Assembly: GCF_900156155.1 (NCBI RefSeq)
Contig: NZ_FTMD01000012.1
Span: forward strand, 100,135 to 164,134
Direction of reading: 5' to 3'
From: Aromatoleum tolulyticum
GTDB lineage: Bacteria > Pseudomonadota > Gammaproteobacteria > Burkholderiales > Rhodocyclaceae
DNA length: 64,000 nucleotides
Shown: positions 35,301 to 47,521 of the stretch, piece after piece
How positions within the stretch are numbered: the first letter of the stretch is position 1
Layout: the number at the start of each line of letters is the position of its first letter
Program-made: the position numbers and the translations under genes
The notes under the pieces: generated by a model
What the model saw: only the letters and a program-made list of their open reading frames with translations
What the model was told of the DNA's origin: nothing
Databases searched by the model: none

Positions 35301-35613
35301 CGCGGGGCGGGCAGCCGCGGGGGAGGGGCGGCGTGAACGACATCGGGTGTGATCCCGGGGGGCATCGACAGGCTGGCCGATCGAACCGGGCGGAGTCATC
35401 AGGCGGTATGCGACCACCGAGGTGCCGGAACTTGCCGTTTCCGGTGTTTGCAGGCGGGGAAGGCTGTCTTATGATGTTACGCGGTTGCTCACGCACATGA
35501 TCGCCGGCTTCTGTCTCCCCGCGCCCGTCGAGGCGTGCGCCGGGCCCGGGAGCCCGGCCCGGGGAGGGCTCCGCTTCGCGGCGGTTGGCCACGACAATAA
35601 GAATGAGCGCATC
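35301..35613. promoter_or_regulatory. 313-bp gap upstream of the Cache-type signalling protein
   Basis: No gene is seen. A -10-like TTATGATG is near 35469-35476. A GC hairpin, GCCGGGC/GCCCGGC with a 6-base loop, lies at 35539-35558, about 55 bp before the start codon, and may be a leader stem or terminator. Confidence 0.4.
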
Positions 35614-38600
35614 ATGATTCGCAAGTGGCTTGCCCGGATGCACGTCCGCCTGCTGCTGCTGGTTCTCGTCGCGGTCCTGCCGTCCCTCGCGATCATCGTC
35701 AGTACGGGGGTCGATCAGCGGCGGGAGGCCATGGCCGCTTCGGAGCGGCTCGCGCTGTCCACGGCGCGCCAGCTGGCCGCGCGGCAGCGGGACATGCTCA
35801 AGCATGCTCACGAGGCCTTGCAGGGGCTCGCCGACGCGCCGGAGATCCGGCGACTGCACTCCACGCGCGATTGCGGCCGCTGGCTGGCACAGGTGGCGAC
35901 GCTGGGCGAACTCTATTCCGATCTCTTCGTCGCCGGCCGCGACGGCAGGATGCTGTGCAGCGCGAAATCCTACCGTGGCGAGATCTACGTGTCCGATCGC
36001 GCCTATTTCCGCCGCGCCGTCGAGCGCCGCGACTTTGCGATCGGCGATTTCATCGTCGGCCGCATCACCGGCAAGCCTGTCGTCGTGTTCGCCCATCCGG
36101 TGTTCGACGAGCGCGACGACATCACCGCAATCGTCGGGCTCGCGGCGGAGCCCATGGCATTTGAAGCGCTGTTGCGCGAGTTGTCGCTGCCCGACGGGTC
36201 GGTGGTGACGATCCTCGACAGCCGGGGCGCGATCCTCGCCCGCCTGCCCGATCCGGAAGGGCTGGCGGGGCGCACGATTCCGGAGCTGGAGGAGTTCAAG
36301 GCGGCGATCGTCGATGCCCGCGAAGTGGTGATCGAATCGGTGTGGCTCGATCAGGTTTCGCGCGTATCGGCGATCGTGCCGGTGCTCAGCATGTACGGGG
36401 ATCTGTACGTGCGCGTGGGCATTCCGGCGGCCACGGCGCAGACCGCCGCCGCGACGGTGGTGCGGCACAACGTCCTGCTGCTGGTCGGGATGGCGGCGTT
36501 GATGACGATTCTCGGCTGGGCGGCGGCGCAGCATCTGGTGTTGCGGCGGGTGCGCGACCTCGCGGAAACGGCTCGGCGGCTCGGCGCCGGGGATTTGCAC
36601 GCCCGCTGCACCCTGCCGCCCGAGGGCGGGGAACTCGGGGATTTCGCGCGGACGCTGGACGACATGGCGGAGCGCATCGAGCGGGCGATGACGCGACTGC
36701 AGACGGCTGCGGAGGAGGTGCGCCTGCGCGACCGTGCCATCGACGCCAGCCGCAACGGCGTGATGATCTACCGCTATGGCCGCGCGGCCGGCATCGTCAG
36801 TGCGAATCCCGCGCTGCTCGCATTGCTGGCGATCACGCCGGGGGAGCTCCTCGCGGCCGACCTGCCCGGCCTCGGGCGGCGGGGTTTCGATGCGGGCGGC
36901 TGGGAGCTGCTGGCGGGGCTGCTCGCGGCGCAGCGCGAAGGCGAGGTCGCGCTGCGCCTGACGCGTGCGGCGGGGGAGGTGGTCTGGCTCGATGCCGGCG
37001 TGAGCCTGGTTGCAGGCGGAGGGCAGGACGCCGACCACGCGGTGGTCGAATTCCGCGATGTCACGGAGCGGCATCGCCACGAGGAGCAGCTCGCCCACCA
37101 GGCGAACCACGATACGCTGACCGGCCTGCCCAACCGCAACCTGCTGGCCGACCGGCTGCAGCAGGTGCTCTCGCGTCCGGCGCGCGACGATCGCTGCTTC
37201 GTCCTGTGGTTGGACCTGGACCGCTTCAAGGTCGTGCATGACAGTTTCGGTCGCGGGGCCGCCGATGCGACGATCGCGGACATCGCCCGCCGCCTCGCCG
37301 CTGCCGCGGAAGCTTGCAGCACCGTTGCGCGGGTGGCGAGCGATGAGTTCGTGCTGATCGCCGATCAGCTGCCGGGCCAGCAGGCCGTGGTGTCGCTGGC
37401 CAACCGCCTGCTCGAAGCGGTGCGGCAGCCGATCGCGGTCGGCGGCGAGGAGCTGCGCCTGACCGCCAGCATCGGTGTGGCCGAGAGCGGGGGCGCCGGG
37501 CAGGACGCCGACGCGCTGCTGCGCAACGCCGGCGTGGCGATGTACCGTGCCAAGGAGACCGGGCGCGACACCTTCTGCTTCTACGATGCGAACATGAACG
37601 CCCGTGCGGCCCCGCGCCTGCGTCTCGAACTCGAGTTGCGGCGTGCCGTCGAGCGGCAGGAGCTGTATCTGGTGTACCAGCCCAAGGCCGATCTGCTCAC
37701 CGGCGAGGTGAGCGGCTGCGAAGCCTTGTGCCGCTGGCGCCATGCGGAACTGGGCATGGTCCCGCCGGGCGAGTTCATCCCCGTTGCCGAGGAAAGCGGG
37801 CTGATCCTGCCGATCGGGCGCTGGGTGCTGGAATCCGCTTGTGCGCAGATGCGCGAGTGGCTCGATGCCGGCGTTGCCTGCCCGCATGTGGCGGTGAATG
37901 TGTCGCCGCTGCAGTTCCTGCGCGACGATCTGGTCGCGGACGTGTCGGCCCTGCTGTCGCGCTACCGCCTCGATGCCGGCGCGCTGATGCTGGAGATCAC
38001 CGAAAGCACCCTGATGCGCGATCCGGAACGGGCGATCGCGATGATGCGGCGACTGAAGGCCATTGGCGTCAGGCTGGCGATCGACGACTTCGGCACCGGC
38101 TATTCCTCGCTCGGCACGCTCAAGCGCTTCCCGATCGATTACCTGAAGATCGATCGCGCCTTCGTCACCGACCTGACGACCAACGCGAGCGATGCGGCGA
38201 TCGCGGTGTCCGTCATCTCGCTGGCCCACAGCCTCAACCTGCGCGTGACCGCCGAGGGGGTCGAGACCGAGGGGCAGTTGCTGTTCCTGCGCGGGCGCGG
38301 CTGTGACGAGATGCAGGGTTACCATTTCTCGCCGCCGATCATGCCCGCGGCGTTCGCGGACCTGCTTGCCGGCGGGCGGGGGTTGGCGCTGCCGGTGCAG
38401 AAGGACCTTCCCGCACGCACCCTGCTGTTGGTCGATGACGAACCGTCGATCCAGTCGGCATTGCGTCGCATCCTGCGGCGGGAGGGCTATACGCTGCTGT
38501 TCGCCGGCAGTGCCGTGGAGGCGCTGGAGCTGCTGTCGCGGCATTCGGTCGGCGTGGTGATCTCGGATCTGCGCATGCCGGGGATGGATGGCGTCCAGTT

Positions 38601-38805
38601 TCTCGACCAGGTGCGGTCCCTGCATCCGCAGGCGGTGCGCATGATCCTGTCGGGCTACGCCGACGTCGGCATGATCACCGGCGCGATCAACCGCGGCGCG
38701 GTCTTCCGCTTCCTGCACAAACCGTGGGACGACCGCGAGCTGCTGGAGGCGGTGCGCGACGCGTTCGAGCGTTTTGAACTGCAGATGATCGCGGTCGCAG
38801 CATGA
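35614..38805 (+). CDS. Membrane Cache-HAMP-PAS-(degenerate GGDEF)-EAL-receiver protein
   Basis: 1063 residues from ATG 35614. Transmembrane helix (about 12-32), double-Cache-like periplasmic sensor (about 35-280; SDLFVAGRDGRMLCSAKSYR, ISDRAYF-type stretch), second helix (about 288-310), HAMP, PAS (about 365-480), GGDEF-fold, EAL and C-terminal receiver (D985, LHKPWDD). The cyclase motif is ASDEF (575-579), and the inhibitory site is also lost (EACS), so the GGDEF half looks inert. EAL is intact (703-705; IDDFGTGYSSL, LKIDRAF, AEGVET). The likely activity is phosphodiesterase, controlled both by an external ligand and by phosphorylation. Confidence 0.9.
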   Translation: MIRKWLARMHVRLLLLVLVAVLPSLAIIVSTGVDQRREAMAASERLALSTARQLAARQRDMLKHAHEALQGLADAPEIRRLHSTRDCGRWLAQVATLGELYSDLFVAGRDGRMLCSAKSYRGEIYVSDRAYFRRAVERRDFAIGDFIVGRITGKPVVVFAHPVFDERDDITAIVGLAAEPMAFEALLRELSLPDGSVVTILDSRGAILARLPDPEGLAGRTIPELEEFKAAIVDAREVVIESVWLDQVSRVSAIVPVLSMYGDLYVRVGIPAATAQTAAATVVRHNVLLLVGMAALMTILGWAAAQHLVLRRVRDLAETARRLGAGDLHARCTLPPEGGELGDFARTLDDMAERIERAMTRLQTAAEEVRLRDRAIDASRNGVMIYRYGRAAGIVSANPALLALLAITPGELLAADLPGLGRRGFDAGGWELLAGLLAAQREGEVALRLTRAAGEVVWLDAGVSLVAGGGQDADHAVVEFRDVTERHRHEEQLAHQANHDTLTGLPNRNLLADRLQQVLSRPARDDRCFVLWLDLDRFKVVHDSFGRGAADATIADIARRLAAAAEACSTVARVASDEFVLIADQLPGQQAVVSLANRLLEAVRQPIAVGGEELRLTASIGVAESGGAGQDADALLRNAGVAMYRAKETGRDTFCFYDANMNARAAPRLRLELELRRAVERQELYLVYQPKADLLTGEVSGCEALCRWRHAELGMVPPGEFIPVAEESGLILPIGRWVLESACAQMREWLDAGVACPHVAVNVSPLQFLRDDLVADVSALLSRYRLDAGALMLEITESTLMRDPERAIAMMRRLKAIGVRLAIDDFGTGYSSLGTLKRFPIDYLKIDRAFVTDLTTNASDAAIAVSVISLAHSLNLRVTAEGVETEGQLLFLRGRGCDEMQGYHFSPPIMPAAFADLLAGGRGLALPVQKDLPARTLLLVDDEPSIQSALRRILRREGYTLLFAGSAVEALELLSRHSVGVVISDLRMPGMDGVQFLDQVRSLHPQAVRMILSGYADVGMITGAINRGAVFRFLHKPWDDRELLEAVRDAFERFELQMIAVAA

Positions 38806-38837
38806 AGCCATGCCTCCCGGAAATCTCCGTCGGCTGC

Positions 38838-38854
38838 TGTAACCTGCTGTTACA
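38838..38854 (+). promoter_or_regulatory. Palindrome TGTAAC-N5-GTTACA upstream of the chemosensory operon
   Basis: A perfect inverted repeat in the 84-bp gap before cheR, 35 bp from its ATG. Its right arm runs into TTACAATG, a possible -10, so a protein bound here would overlap the promoter. Confidence 0.5.
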
Positions 38855-38889
38855 ATGCGTTTGTCCTGAACTGCGGGAAGTTCATCGGA

Positions 38890-40368
38890 ATGAGCGGACA
38901 TGATGTTGCAAACATCGGGGAGTCCGTGACGGGCGAGGGGGCGGCGTCATCGGGGGGGGCGGCAGGCGATCCGTGCCAGCGCATCCTCGATGCGATCGGT
39001 CTGCGCCGGCGCGCGGGCGACGAGGCGAAGCTGTGCGGCTGGCTGCGGCCGCGGCTGCGCGAGCTGGGCCTGCCCTCCGCCGATGCCTATGCGGATCTGC
39101 TCGCGGCGGGCGGCGATCCGGGCCGCCGCGAGCGCGAACTGCTGATGGAGCACTTCTCCACCGGCGAAACCTACTTTTTCCGCGACCAGGGCCTGTTCGG
39201 GCTGCTCGCGGCCCGCATCCTGCCCGAGATCGTCGCGCGCCGTTCGGCGCAGCGGTCGTTGCGGCTCTGGAGTGCGGGCTGCGCGAGCGGGGAGGAGGCC
39301 TATACCCTGGCGATGCTGATCGACGAGATGTCGCCGGCGCTCGCCGGCTGGGACGTGCGGATCCTCGGAACCGACATCAATGGCGATGCGATCGCCCGTG
39401 CCGGCGGCGGCACGTATGGCCAATGGTCCTTCCGCGTGCTGGATGAGGCGCGCACGGCGCGCTATTTCCGCAAATGCGGCCGCGAATGGCAGATCGAAGA
39501 GCGTTTGCGGGCGATGGTCGACTTCGAGCGGCGCGACCTGCTGCTGGACGAAGCCGGCGGCGGAGGCGCCGACGCCGGCGGGTTCGACCTGATCCTGTGC
39601 CGCAACGTGTTCATCTATCTGACGCCCCCGGCAGTGACGCACATTGCCGGAAAACTGGTCGCGGCCTTGTCGGACGGCGGTTACTTCGTTCCGGGGCACG
39701 GCGAGCTGCTGGGCTGCGTCCCGTCCGGGCTGGAGGCCCTGACCTGGCCCGACGCGACGCTGTACCGCAGGCCGGCAACTGCGTCTGCCGTGCGCCCGGC
39801 GCCGGCCGTTCCGGCCTGCGCACCCTCCGCGCCCTCCGTTCCGTCACGGACGGCACCGGCGGCACCGGCGGCAACCCCCGCGGCCGGCCAGCCCCCGCGG
39901 CAGCGCGGCTCCGCGCCCAGGCCCGATGCGGGGCCGGAGGCCGCGCCGGACGAGGTGCTCGCCCGGGCCTGGCGCGACGCCGACCGCGGTGCGGCGCAGG
40001 CGGCGCGGGCCGCATGCGAGCGGGTGATTGCCGTGTCTCCCCTCGATCCGCGCCCGTATTTCCTGCTCGCACAACTGGCCGAGGAACGCGGCGCGATCGA
40101 CGAGGCGCGGACACTGCTGCGCAAGGTGCTTTATCTCGATCCGGGTTTCGTCGTCGCACACCTGGAGCTGGCCGATCTGTGCGTACGCACGGGCGATGCA
40201 CGGCGCGCCCGGCAGATGCGTGCGCAGGCGCTGCGCGAGCTGGAAAAGATGCCGTCGGAGACGCCGCTACCCGTGCCGCCGCATACCACGGCGGGCACGC
40301 TGTTGCGGAGCCTCAGGGCAGGGGAGGCCGCGGCCCGCGGCGCAGCGGAGGGCGGCTCGCATGGCTGA
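38890..40368 (+). CDS. CheR-type methyltransferase with C-terminal TPR (WspC-like)
   Basis: 492 residues. The CheR methyltransferase core (about 25-300) has the SAM-binding WSAGCASGEEAYTLAML and ILGTDINGDAI, and the FDLILCRNVFIYL motif. A low-complexity Pro/Ala linker (about 305-350) leads to tetratricopeptide repeats (about 355-440; PYFLLAQLAEERGAIDEART). CheR-TPR fusions are typical of Wsp-type and other alternative chemosensory pathways. It is expected to methylate the MCP two genes downstream. Its end overlaps the CheW gene by 8 bp. Confidence 0.9.
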   Translation: MSGHDVANIGESVTGEGAASSGGAAGDPCQRILDAIGLRRRAGDEAKLCGWLRPRLRELGLPSADAYADLLAAGGDPGRRERELLMEHFSTGETYFFRDQGLFGLLAARILPEIVARRSAQRSLRLWSAGCASGEEAYTLAMLIDEMSPALAGWDVRILGTDINGDAIARAGGGTYGQWSFRVLDEARTARYFRKCGREWQIEERLRAMVDFERRDLLLDEAGGGGADAGGFDLILCRNVFIYLTPPAVTHIAGKLVAALSDGGYFVPGHGELLGCVPSGLEALTWPDATLYRRPATASAVRPAPAVPACAPSAPSVPSRTAPAAPAATPAAGQPPRQRGSAPRPDAGPEAAPDEVLARAWRDADRGAAQAARAACERVIAVSPLDPRPYFLLAQLAEERGAIDEARTLLRKVLYLDPGFVVAHLELADLCVRTGDARRARQMRAQALRELEKMPSETPLPVPPHTTAGTLLRSLRAGEAAARGAAEGGSHG

Positions 40369-41419
40369 TCTGCACCTCCTGTTCCGGCACCGCGGCGTGC
40401 GCTATGCGCTGGATGCCGCGCTGGTGCAGGAGGTCGTCTGGCTGCCCGAGCTGTCGCCGGTGGCCGAGGCATTGCCGTGCGTGATCGGTGCGTTCAACCT
40501 GCGCGGGCACGTGATTTCCGTGATCGACCTGGCGCCGTGTTTCGGCCGGGAGCGGTCGGAGCTGGGAATCGGCGATGCGGTGATCGTCCTGACCGTCGAT
40601 GGCGAACGCTTCGGCATTCTCGCCGGCGAGGTGCTCGATGCGGCGACGATCGCGTCCGCCGACATCGAGGACGTGCGCGATCATCACCGCCTGTTGGGCA
40701 ACGCGGCGTCGCTGGTGTCCGGTGTCGCGATGAGCGGTGCGGAGCTCGCAATGGTGCTCGACGCCCGCGCGCTGCTCGCCGCGGCCGGCGCGGCGGCCGG
40801 CGCGGCAGCGCCGGGCTCGCCGCCCGCCGGCGCCGCATCGGGCGGCACGGCGTGCCCGGATGGCGTGGCCGAGACCTTCCGCGCGCGTGCCGGCAGGATG
40901 GCCCGTCCGCAGGAAGCGCCCGCCGCGGCGGGCAGTGCGTCGTTCGCGCTGGTCGGCCTCGATGGAGGGCTCTTCGGCATTCCGGCGCGGGTGGTGCACG
41001 AGTTCGTGCACCTGAGCGGCGTCCGGCCGGTGCCGTGTTGTCCGGCGCACATCCTCGGCAGCATGAACCTGCGCTGCGACATCCTGACCGTGGTCGACCT
41101 GCGGCCGGTACTCGGCCTGCCGGCGAGGCTGCCGCTCGCCGAGGTCGTCGTCGTGCAGGCAGGCGATCTGACGGTCGGGTTGGCGGTCAGCGAGGTGCAT
41201 GACGTCGTCGCGACCGGTGCGGGCGATTCCGCCGTGCCCGCGCCCGGCGACAACGACCTGCCGTTTTGCCGCGGCCCCATGCGGGCGGACGAACGGATTT
41301 TCAGCATCATCGACATCGAGGCCATGCTTGCGTCGCGCGTGCTGCACGTCGCCGCCGAGCCTGACCGGGACAGACCGGAGCCCCGCAATGCGGCTCCAGA
41401 CGCAGGGGAACAACCATGA
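40361..41419 (+). CDS. Tandem CheW-domain coupling protein
   Basis: 352 residues with two CheW domains (about 1-140 and 188-335) joined by an Ala/Gly/Pro linker. The first shows [18 protein letters not shown], the second [18 protein letters not shown], both the conserved CheW turn. One protein thus replaces the two separate CheW proteins (WspB and WspD) of the Wsp pathway. It couples the MCP to CheA. It overlaps cheR by 8 bp and the MCP gene by 4 bp. Confidence 0.88.
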   Translation: MADLHLLFRHRGVRYALDAALVQEVVWLPELSPVAEALPCVIGAFNLRGHVISVIDLAPCFGRERSELGIGDAVIVLTVDGERFGILAGEVLDAATIASADIEDVRDHHRLLGNAASLVSGVAMSGAELAMVLDARALLAAAGAAAGAAAPGSPPAGAASGGTACPDGVAETFRARAGRMARPQEAPAAAGSASFALVGLDGGLFGIPARVVHEFVHLSGVRPVPCCPAHILGSMNLRCDILTVVDLRPVLGLPARLPLAEVVVVQAGDLTVGLAVSEVHDVVATGAGDSAVPAPGDNDLPFCRGPMRADERIFSIIDIEAMLASRVLHVAAEPDRDRPEPRNAAPDAGEQP

Positions 41420-42867
41420 TCGGAACACTGAATCTGCGGCAACGCATCCTGGCGGGCTATGTGGTGCCGCTGCTCCTGATGGTCGGTGTCGCGTTTGCCG
41501 TGTATTTGCAGACGCAACGCCTGCAGGCGCTGTCTGCGGACGCCGTCGCGGCAGGCCGTGCCGTCGCGCTCGGGAAGGAGGCCCACGTGGGGCTGGCGCA
41601 GTACCAGCGCGACATGCGCGGCTACCTGATCGCCCATGACCGCAATGCGCTGGAGACCGCGGCGCAGAGCATGGCGCGCGCGACCGAGAACCTCGACGCG
41701 CTGGCGAAGCTCCTGACGAGCGCCGAGCAGCGCGAGGTCCTGGCCCGCCTGTTGAAGACCATCGATGAGATCGCCGGCGTCACCGGCAAGTACCGCGAAC
41801 TGGTCGATGCCGGCAGCGCCGCGAAGGCGCTGCAGTTCTTCCGCCAGTCGAATCTCACCGAACTCAGTGTCCGCGTCGATGCCCTGATCGACCAGATCGA
41901 GGCGCACGAGCTCGAAATACTGGCGCAGCGGGACGCCGAGCAGACGGAGGCCTCGGCCACCCTGGTGTCGGTGACGCTGGGCGCGACGGTGGCCGCGATC
42001 CTGCTGGCGATCGGCATCGGCCGTGCGCTGGCGGTGCGCAGCACGCGCACGATCAGCGAATCGGTGGCGCACGTGAGCACGGCGTCGACCGAGATGGCGG
42101 CGACGGTGGACGAGCATGAACGCACGGTCACGCAACAAGTGGCGGCGGTCAGCGAGGTGTCGGCGACGGTGGAGGAGCTGGGGATGTCGGCCCGCCAGTC
42201 GGCGAGCCAGGCCGAATCGTCCGCTGCGGCCGCGCTGCAGGCGCTCGAACTCGCCCGCCACGGCACCCGCGCGGCGGACGAGGCCGCGCAGAGCACGGCG
42301 GGGATGAAGGAGAAGATCGACTCGCTGGCCCATCGCATTCTCAGCCTGTCGGAACAGGCGGGGCAGATCGGCGGCATCGCCAAGCTGGTCGGCGAACTCG
42401 CGAGCGAGACGAACATGCTGGCGCTCAACGCGGCCGTGGAAGCGGCGCGCGCCGGCGAGCAGGGCAAGGGTTTTGCCGTGGTCGCCAGCGAGATCCGCAA
42501 GCTCGCGGTGCAGAGCAAGAAATCCGCCGAGCGCGCCGACGCACTGGTCACCGAGATCCAGAATGCGACCAACAGTGCGGTGATGGTCACCGAAGACGGC
42601 TCGCGCAGCGCCGACGAGGTGATGGCGACGGCCAGCCGCGTGGCCGAGGCCTTCGATGCGATCGCCGGTGCGGCCAACAACGTTTCGGAAAACGCGCAGC
42701 AGGTGATGCTCAACAGCAAGCAGCAGGCGGCGGCGCTGAGCCAGGTGACCGACGCGATGCTGAGTCTCGCCGCGGGCTCACGCCAGATGGCGGCGGGTAC
42801 CGAGCAGACGAAGGCGGGTATCGAGAACCTGAAGCAGGTCGCGCACGGGCTGAAGGCGATGGTGTGA
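41416..42867 (+). CDS. Methyl-accepting chemotaxis protein, short membrane type
   Basis: 483 residues. Transmembrane helices at about 12-31 and 184-203 enclose a helical periplasmic four-helix-bundle sensor (about 32-180). A classical HAMP domain is hard to see. The signalling domain follows, with the conserved hairpin tip [20 protein letters not shown] and [17 protein letters not shown]. There is no C-terminal CheR-binding pentapeptide, which fits a dedicated CheR-TPR. It resembles WspA in place and length, but the sensed signal is unknown. Confidence 0.9.
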   Translation: MIGTLNLRQRILAGYVVPLLLMVGVAFAVYLQTQRLQALSADAVAAGRAVALGKEAHVGLAQYQRDMRGYLIAHDRNALETAAQSMARATENLDALAKLLTSAEQREVLARLLKTIDEIAGVTGKYRELVDAGSAAKALQFFRQSNLTELSVRVDALIDQIEAHELEILAQRDAEQTEASATLVSVTLGATVAAILLAIGIGRALAVRSTRTISESVAHVSTASTEMAATVDEHERTVTQQVAAVSEVSATVEELGMSARQSASQAESSAAAALQALELARHGTRAADEAAQSTAGMKEKIDSLAHRILSLSEQAGQIGGIAKLVGELASETNMLALNAAVEAARAGEQGKGFAVVASEIRKLAVQSKKSAERADALVTEIQNATNSAVMVTEDGSRSADEVMATASRVAEAFDAIAGAANNVSENAQQVMLNSKQQAAALSQVTDAMLSLAAGSRQMAAGTEQTKAGIENLKQVAHGLKAMV

Positions 42868-42895
42868 CGGTGGCGACGACGCGGAGCGCTGCGGC

Positions 42896-44989
42896 ATGAT
42901 TGCAGACGAACGCCTGCAGGATCTGTTCAGGCAGGAGAGCAGCGACTACCTGCAGCGGCTCGACGACGGCCTGCTGCGGCTGGAGCGCAACGCCGGCGAG
43001 GACGCGGCCGTCGAGGCGCTGTTCCGCGATGCCCACAGCCTGAAGGGCGCCGCGCACATGCTCGGTCTGCACGCGGTCGAACTGCTCGCGCACAGTCTCG
43101 AGGACATGCTCAACGCGGCGCGCCGTGATGTCGAGGCGCGCGGCCCCGAACACGTCCAGGAAATGCTGCGGCAGCTGGGCGACATCCGCGTGGCAGTGGG
43201 CGATGCGCTGGTCGCCTCGGCGGGTACGGGCCTGGGCACCGCGCCGGGGGTGCCGGCACCGGTGTCGCCCCGCCCGCCCGCCCGATCGCCCGCGCTCGAT
43301 GCGGTGCGGGTCGACGCCCGCCGACTCGATGCCCTGCTGAACGCATCCGGCGAGCTGGCGACCGGGTGCGCGCGCATGGTCCGCAGGCTCGCGGACGTCG
43401 ACGCGATCGTCGAGCGGTGCGAGGAGTTGCGGCGGGCGGTTGCGCACGGGTCGGGTTCCGCCGTGCCGGGCGCGCTCGCGCTGCTCGAGCGGCTGGCGCC
43501 GGTCGAGGCGATGCTGGCGCGCCTGCGCGCCGCAATGGACGACGACCATGCGCAGCTGCAGCGCGTCAGCGGCGAGCTCGGCGAAGGCATCCGCGCGATC
43601 CGCCTGCTGCCGCTGGCGAACATCTTCCGCCAGTTTCCGCGCATGGTGCAGGAACTCGCGCGTACCCAGGGCAAGCCGGTCGAGCTGGTGATCGAAGGGG
43701 AGGACGTCGCCGCCGACCGCCGTATCCTCGAGGAAATCCGCGATCCGCTGATGCACCTGCTGCGCAATGCGATCGACCACGGCATCGAGCCGGCGGAAGA
43801 GCGCGCGCGTGCGGGAAAGCCGGCGGTCGGCCGCATCGGCCTGCGGGCACGGCGGACCGAAAGCGCCATCGAGATCGTTGTGGACGACGACGGACGCGGC
43901 CTCGACGAGGCGGCGATCCGGCAGGCGGCACTCGAGTGCGGGCTGGAAAGCGCTGCCGCCCTCGCCGCGATGACGCCGGCGCAGCAGCGTGCGCTGGTGC
44001 TGCGTGCGGGCCTGACGACCACGCGGCAGGTGACCGACGTCTCGGGGCGCGGCATCGGGCTGGATGTCGTGCGCGAGGCGGTCGAACGCATGAAGGGCTC
44101 GCTCGCGCTCGATTCCGCGCCGGGGCGCGGCCTGGCGCTCACGCTGCGCCTGCCGGTGACGCTGGTCACGGCACGCATCCTGATCGTCGAGGCCGACCGC
44201 TGCCCCTACGGCCTGCCGGTCGAGCACGTGCGGGGATCGCGCCGGCTCGCGGCCGACGACATCCTGCTGCTCGACGGGCGCGACGCCATCCTGTTCGACG
44301 ACCGGCCGGTGCCGCTGGTGGCGCTCGCCGATCTGCTGGAACGGCCCGCGGCGCCGGCCGCGGCGGACGAGGGCGCGAGCGGCCGCATGGCCGTGATCCT
44401 GGAGGTGGCGGCCGGGTGTTTCGCGGTATCGGTCGAAGCGCTGGTCGACGAGCAGGAAGTCGTGCTCAAGGCCCCCGGCAGCCTGCTCGAGCGGGTACGC
44501 AACGTTGCCGGCGCAACGGTCCTCGACAGCGGGGAAATCTGCTTCGTGCTCGATCCGCCGGATCTGTTCGCGGCGATCCGGCGACGGTCCGCGGGCACGG
44601 CCATGCCCGCTCCGGCCGCGCAACGGCGGAACCGGGTGCTGCTGGCCGAGGACAGCATCACCACGCGCACGCAGGAAAGCCGCATCCTCGAAGCTGCGGG
44701 CTACGAGGTCGTCACCGCGGTCGATGGCCTCGATGCGCTGCGCAAGCTCGCGCGCGGCGAATTCGATGCGGTGGTCACCGACGTCAACATGCCCAACGTC
44801 GACGGCCTTGAACTCGCCCGGCGCATCCGCTGCGAAGTCCGCCACGCCCACCTGCCCGTCATCCTCGTCACCTCGCTCGCGTCGGATGAGGATCGCATGC
44901 GGGGGCTGGAGGCCGGCGCGAACGCCTACATCACGAAGCCCGGTTTCGACCAGAGGGAGCTCATCGAATGCCTCGCGCGCCTGATCTGA
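42896..44989 (+). CDS. CheA-type hybrid kinase with C-terminal receiver (WspE-like)
   Basis: 697 residues. HPt (about 1-110; H47 in RDAHSLKGAAHM), Pro-rich linker, dimerisation and ATPase domains (about 140-430; LLRNAIDHGIEPAEER with N291, DDDGRGLDEAAI, GRGIGLDVVREAV), CheW-like P5 domain (about 430-565) and receiver (about 575-697; D629 in VVTDVNMPNVDG). The CheY/CheB-binding P2 domain is missing, as in WspE. It should phosphorylate CheB, its own receiver and the final output proteins of the operon. Confidence 0.92.
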   Translation: MIADERLQDLFRQESSDYLQRLDDGLLRLERNAGEDAAVEALFRDAHSLKGAAHMLGLHAVELLAHSLEDMLNAARRDVEARGPEHVQEMLRQLGDIRVAVGDALVASAGTGLGTAPGVPAPVSPRPPARSPALDAVRVDARRLDALLNASGELATGCARMVRRLADVDAIVERCEELRRAVAHGSGSAVPGALALLERLAPVEAMLARLRAAMDDDHAQLQRVSGELGEGIRAIRLLPLANIFRQFPRMVQELARTQGKPVELVIEGEDVAADRRILEEIRDPLMHLLRNAIDHGIEPAEERARAGKPAVGRIGLRARRTESAIEIVVDDDGRGLDEAAIRQAALECGLESAAALAAMTPAQQRALVLRAGLTTTRQVTDVSGRGIGLDVVREAVERMKGSLALDSAPGRGLALTLRLPVTLVTARILIVEADRCPYGLPVEHVRGSRRLAADDILLLDGRDAILFDDRPVPLVALADLLERPAAPAAADEGASGRMAVILEVAAGCFAVSVEALVDEQEVVLKAPGSLLERVRNVAGATVLDSGEICFVLDPPDLFAAIRRRSAGTAMPAPAAQRRNRVLLAEDSITTRTQESRILEAAGYEVVTAVDGLDALRKLARGEFDAVVTDVNMPNVDGLELARRIRCEVRHAHLPVILVTSLASDEDRMRGLEAGANAYITKPGFDQRELIECLARLI

Positions 44990-45011
44990 GCTCCACACGG
45001 AAGTCCCGGCC

Positions 45012-46114
45012 ATGAAAGGCGCGTCGCCGCGGCGGCCGATCCGCGTGCTCCTGGTCGACGATTCGCCGCTCGCGCTCGAGATCGTCCGGCGCATGCTCGA
45101 ACACGAGCCGGCGATCAGCGTGTGCGGCACCGCCGGTGACGGCGCCGAGGCGCTGGCGCTGATTCCGCGGCTCACGCCCGACGTCGTGTGCACCGACCTG
45201 CACATGCCGGGGATGAGCGGGCTCGAATTCATCCGCGAAGTGATGGCGCTCCATCCCGTGCCCATCCTCGTGCTCAGCATCGCTGTCCAGCGCGAGCACA
45301 CGGACACGATCTTCGAGATGCTCGAAGCCGGCGCGGTGGACATCGTCGCAAAGCCGCGCGGCGGCCTGTGCGAAGCGTCCGCCGGCCTGGCCGGCGAGCT
45401 CGTGAGCAAGATCAAGGTGGTGGCGGGTGTGGTCGCCCTGCGCCGCCGTCGCCGCCCCGCGGCCGAGCCCGTCGCGCTGCCGCAGCTTGTCGGGGGGCGC
45501 TCCGGACTGCGGCCGCGCATCGTCGGCATCGCCGCCTCGACCGGCGGCCCGCAGGCGATCGAAACCGTCCTGCGCCACCTGCCGCGCAATTTTCCGCTGC
45601 CCGTGCTGTGCATCCAGCACATCGCCGAGGGTTTCATGGAAGGGCTGGTCCAGTGGCTGGCGCGCTCGACGCCGATTCCGGTGTGCATCGCGCAGGACGG
45701 CCATCTGCCCTTGCCGGGGACGGCGTATTTTGCGCCCGACGGCATGCACCTGGAACTCGACGCGCACGGCCGCCTGCGCTGCTCGCCGGAACTGCGCGGC
45801 CAGCTGCATCGCCCGTCGGCGGACCTCGCGCTCGCGTCGCTCGCGCGCATGCATGGACGCGACGCCGTCGGTGTGGTGCTGACGGGCATGGGGCGCGACG
45901 GTGCGGCCGGGCTCGCGGAGATCGCTGCCGCGGGCGGCGCGACGATCGCCCAGGACGAGGAGACGAGCGTGGTCTTCGGCATGCCCGGCGCGGCGATCGC
46001 GAACGGTGCCGCCAGGCTCGTGCTGCCGCTCGGGCAGGTCGCACCGGCACTGGTAAGGCTGGCGAACGGCGAATCGCCGTCGTCGCCGGCGGCAAGCGGA
46101 GGAGGGCCCGCACG

Positions 46115-46118
<4 letters not shown>
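45012..46118 (+). CDS. cheB: CheB protein-glutamate methylesterase (WspF-like)
   Basis: 368 residues. The receiver (about 10-130) has D62 (VVCTDLHMPGMSG). The methylesterase domain (about 175-345) has the catalytic triad: S176 in IAASTGGPQ, H203 in CIQHIAEGF and D296 in GMGRDGAAGL. It opposes the CheR-TPR protein to adapt the MCP. The stop overlaps the start of the next gene as ATGA. Confidence 0.93.
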
Positions 46119-47517
<1,399 letters not shown>

Positions 47518-47521
<4 letters not shown>

